Origin: Thermoplasmatota archaeon | Lineage (GTDB): Archaea > Thermoplasmatota > Thermoplasmata > RBG-16-68-12 > JAJISG01 | NCBI GenBank assembly: GCA_022848785.1 | Contig: JAJISK010000043.1 | Location: 1-8,020 of the forward strand | DNA: 8,020 nt | Direction of reading: 5' to 3' | Shown: positions 6,443 to 8,020 of the stretch, in pieces | How the letters are laid out: the number at the start of each line of letters is the position of its first letter | Numbering within the stretch: the first letter of the stretch is position 1 | Notes under the pieces: model-generated | Database searches by the model: none | The model's input: the letters and a program-made list of their open reading frames with translations, nothing else | What the model was told of the DNA's origin: nothing | Made by a program: the position numbers and the translations under genes

Positions 6443-6488
6443 CCGGAATGAAAATCTGGGCGGACCTGACAGGACGGCGCCTCGCGCT

Positions 6489-6878
6489 TTAGCTCGGTCG
6501 GATCCGAGCGACCAGTCGGCGGAGGCCCTCCACGTCCTTGACTTCCTTCCTGCAGAGACGCGCCAGACGCGCCCGGATCTCTGTGTTCGCCCGGACGTCG
6601 TTGGCCGCGAGGCCCTCGCGGAGAAGGCGAGAGAGCTGTCCGCCGCGACGGTCCCAGTCCGTGAGGATGATGACATGGTCATGCTCCTCCGCCAGGGTTT
6701 CGCAGAGACGGAAGACCGTCGTCCCCCCGTGGACGCGCACCAGGGTTCCCTGAACGCCCAGTCTACGTAGCGCCTCGCGGTCCTTCTTCCCCTCGACGAT
6801 GACGGGCATTTCCAGGCTAAGCTCGCAGAGCTCGCCCAGCGTTTCGAGAATCTCACGGTCCCTCTCCTCGAGATTCAT
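6489..6878 (-). CDS. Small stand-alone TOPRIM-domain protein
   Basis: A 129-residue protein made of little more than a TOPRIM fold, like the small primase-like proteins of COG1658/UPF0292, whose role in archaea is not settled. The conserved Glu is E29 in PVIVEGKKDREALRRLG (25-41), and the D-x-D pair is D74/D76 in VIILTDWDRRGG (69-80). The C-terminal part is rich in Arg and Leu helices. I chose the ATG at 6878 because GGAG stands 6 nt upstream and the conserved sequence begins soon after. A GTG at 6944 would add 22 residues (including two Cys) with no family look, and would fall at or before the predicted transcription start. The gene is divergent from Gins51 and 188 bp upstream of dnaG. A perfect 6-bp hairpin (6492-6509) covers its last codons, with no U-run after it. 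Confidence 0.85.
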   Translation of the reverse strand: MNLEERDREILETLGELCELSLEMPVIVEGKKDREALRRLGVQGTLVRVHGGTTVFRLCETLAEEHDHVIILTDWDRRGGQLSRLLREGLAANDVRANTEIRARLARLCRKEVKDVEGLRRLVARIRPS

Positions 6879-6960
6879 GTCCAACTCCGGATGGAGCGAG
6901 GTCGCCCCGCAGGGTTCCAGTTCCCGACACGGCTTAACCTTCACCCTTCATCATCACCCT

Positions 6961-6969
6961 CAAATAAGG
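6961..6969. promoter_or_regulatory. Shared TATA-like element for divergent Gins51 and small TOPRIM genes
   Basis: CAAATAAGG is the only AT-rich run in the gap between the divergent genes. On the + strand it is centred about 23 bp before the GTG at 6988, fitting a leaderless Gins51 mRNA without Shine-Dalgarno. On the - strand CTTATTTG would start transcription near 6939, giving about 60 nt of leader to the TOPRIM gene. The consensus match is moderate in both directions. Confidence 0.5.
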
Positions 6970-6987
6970 ACCGTCGGATGTTCCACC

Positions 6988-7620
6988 GTGGCGGGGGACG
7001 AAATCGGCCTGGAACAGGTACTCCAGGTCTACCGCGGAGAGAGCCGGCGCAAGGGTCTCACGACCCTGGAGCCCGACTTCTGGGAGCGGGTCCAGGCCTA
7101 CGTTGCGGGCCTCGAGGCCGACCTGGCCCAGGAAACCGCCCGAGACCCCAACTCCGCGAAGGCGGCCCTCTTACGGGACGAGCTCAAGAAGGTCCTCAAA
7201 CGCCGTGAACAGATCTGGCAGTATCGGGGCCGGAAGATGGCCCTCATGGCCTGGAGCGCCGCGGCGGGGGCGACCACCGACACCGGCGTGCTTACCCCTT
7301 TGGAAGCAGAGAGCTTCGAGGAACTCATGGTCGTCCTGGACGCCAGCCGGAGGAGGGTCTTCGGGAAAGGGGAAGTGGGGCCCGCTAGGGCGCCTCCTCA
7401 GCCCGCGAAGGCCAAGGCCGACAACCCCGCGCCGAAGCAAGCCCCCACGCACCCGGCCAAGGATCAGGTCCTCCTCCGAATCCTCGAAGACGTCCCACCC
7501 TTCGTCGGCCTCGACGTGACCTACCGCCTTCGGAAGCAGGACGTGGTGAGCCTGCCCCCCGACCTGGCCCAGGTCCTGACGGAGAAGGGCACGGCGGAGG
7601 AAATCCACCCCAAGATCTAG
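6988..7620 (+). CDS. gins51: GINS subunit, Gins51 type
   Basis: Subunit of the GINS complex, which joins MCM and the Cdc45/GAN-like protein at the archaeal replication fork. The 210 residues show the Gins51 order: a helical A domain (1-125, with LTTLEPDFWERVQAYV at 24-39 and KRREQIWQYRGRKMALMA at 71-88), a Pro/Ala/Lys-rich linker (about 131-158), and a C-terminal small B domain (160-205) with LLRILEDVPPFVGLDVTYRL followed by QDVVSLPPDLAQVL. The B domain at the C-terminus distinguishes Gins51 from Gins23. The reading frame extends further upstream, but the sequence before 6988 overlaps the divergent TOPRIM gene and has no family resemblance. The GTG at 6988 lies just downstream of a TATA-like element, so the mRNA is probably leaderless. 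Lineages with only Gins51 form homotetramers; whether a Gins23 exists elsewhere cannot be told from this window. Confidence 0.9.
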   Translation: MAGDEIGLEQVLQVYRGESRRKGLTTLEPDFWERVQAYVAGLEADLAQETARDPNSAKAALLRDELKKVLKRREQIWQYRGRKMALMAWSAAAGATTDTGVLTPLEAESFEELMVVLDASRRRVFGKGEVGPARAPPQPAKAKADNPAPKQAPTHPAKDQVLLRILEDVPPFVGLDVTYRLRKQDVVSLPPDLAQVLTEKGTAEEIHPKI

Positions 7621-7641
7621 CCTCGGAGCCGCGGGACAACC

Positions 7642-7650
7642 CTTATAAAG
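7642..7650 (+). promoter_or_regulatory. TATA box of the 23S rRNA gene
   Basis: CTTATAAAG, an almost ideal archaeal TATA box, lies 21 bp after the Gins51 stop. Expected transcription start is near 7670-7674. Its presence shows that the 23S rRNA is probably transcribed from its own promoter rather than from a 16S-23S operon. Confidence 0.8.
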
Positions 7651-7671
7651 ACGCCATCCCATTGTAGATGG

Positions 7672-7853
7672 ACTCTTCAACGGGGGGCTCTGCCCGCGAC
7701 TTGGCATCCCTGAGTTGATGTTGAGGAGCGCGGGTGCACTCGATGAGGACGCCTCATCGGGGAAGGGTCGAGACGCTGGAGGGGCTTCGCCTCGCTTGCA
7801 CAGCGGTCCGTGAGGCGGTCATACGCAACCTGGACGTTAGTCAGGCCAGTAAG
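7672..7853 (+). other. 5' leader of the 23S rRNA precursor
   Basis: About 180 nt between the predicted transcription start and the mature 23S end, with no coding capacity that looks real. It contains a perfect 8-bp hairpin, CGATGAGG (7741-7748) with CCTCATCG (7752-7759) around a 3-nt loop, and a GC-rich stretch with a TTCG segment at about 7783-7792. The 5' strand of the usual processing stem (bulge-helix-bulge) should lie near its 3' end, but its partner is beyond the window. Both boundaries are estimates. Confidence 0.6.
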
Positions 7854-8020
7854 TCTGCGGTTGACCACGCTGTCTGGGGAATGGCTTGGCTCGGGCGCCG
7901 ACGAAGGTCGTGCCAAGCTGCGAAATGCGCCGGGTAGGCGCAAGGAACCTGTGATCCGGCGATGACCTAATGGGACTTCCCATCCCTTCGGGGATGCTCC
8001 GTAAGGAGCGGTAACCCGCC
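7854..8020 (+). rRNA. 23S ribosomal RNA, 5' end (3' truncated by the window)
   Basis: Large-subunit rRNA 5' domain. The stretch from about 7876 aligns by eye with the universal 23S start: GGGGAATGG corresponds to the GGUGGAUGCC region of E. coli, followed by GCGCCGACGAAGGTCGTGCCAAGCTGCGA (broken here by the 20-base rule only in function: key parts are CGACGAAGG, CGTGCCAAGCTGCGA) and CCTAATGGGACTTCCC. Two classic rRNA hairpins follow: CATCCC-TTCG-GGGATG (7981-7996) and GCTCC-GTAA-GGAGC (7996-8009), UUCG and GNRA-type tetraloops. The mature 5' end is estimated at about 7854 by counting back to E. coli position 1, with about 10 nt uncertainty. The gene runs off the right edge; it is not preceded by 16S or tRNA. 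Confidence 0.93.

Noticed and set aside
6492..6509. GCTCGG/CCGAGC hairpin as a terminator for the small TOPRIM gene
   Set aside because: It lies inside the last codons and no U-run follows on the transcript strand, so it is not a recognisable archaeal terminator.
6879..6944. GTG start at 6944 for the small TOPRIM protein
   Set aside because: The ATG at 6878 has a better-spaced GGAG site, the added residues are not TOPRIM-like, and the GTG would lie at or before the expected transcription start.
6799..6987. N-terminal extension of the Gins51 frame
   Set aside because: This part overlaps the divergent TOPRIM gene, is Ser-rich without GINS character, and lies upstream of the predicted promoter.
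7710..7724. CTGA followed by TGATG, resembling D'/C' boxes of a C/D guide RNA in the 23S leader
   Set aside because: No convincing outer C and D boxes or terminal stem at the right spacing.

Overview
The window looks like a piece of a GC-rich archaeal chromosome. The main evidence is an archaeal-type DnaG (a TOPRIM protein with a family-specific C-terminal domain), a Gins51-type GINS subunit, a LonB-derived AAA+ ATPase, an archaeal TrmG10-type tRNA methyltransferase, TATA-like boxes ahead of several genes, and the 5' end of a 23S rRNA with archaeal sequence. The 23S gene follows a protein-coding gene directly and has its own TATA box, with no 16S or tRNA in front of it. Unlinked 16S and 23S genes are known from the Thermoplasmata, so a GC-rich Thermoplasmata-like lineage is my best guess. 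This is inference from gene content, not a phylogeny.

Layout from left to right: (1) 2-1336 (+), the main part of a membrane-embedded M50/site-2 protease with an extracytoplasmic beta-rich tail, truncated by the window edge. (2) 1333-2328 (-), TrmG10 tRNA guanine-N2 methyltransferase, meeting the protease tail-to-tail with overlapping stop codons. (3) 2464-2952 (+), a RimI/Ard1-like GNAT N-acetyltransferase. (4) 3001-3444 (+), an acidic protein of unknown function, probably on a leaderless transcript. (5) 4999-6300 then 3463-4938 (both -), a two-gene unit of dnaG followed by a LonB-like AAA+ ATPase that has no protease domain and carries a zinc ribbon. (6) 6489-6878 (-), a small stand-alone TOPRIM protein, divergent from (7) 6988-7620 (+), Gins51. 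(8) A 23S rRNA promoter at about 7642, a leader of about 180 nt, and the 23S rRNA from about 7854 to the window edge.

The right half therefore groups replication and nucleic-acid genes (dnaG, small TOPRIM, GINS) beside the large-subunit rRNA. The left half holds housekeeping modification genes (tRNA methylation, protein N-acetylation) and a membrane protease. No mobile element, CRISPR array, tRNA or prophage signature was seen, and no stretch over 300 bases lacks a gene. The most unusual item is the protease-less, zinc-ribbon LonB relative directly downstream of dnaG. Archaeal DnaG is also known as an exosome component, so a partner role in RNA or protein quality control is possible but untested.
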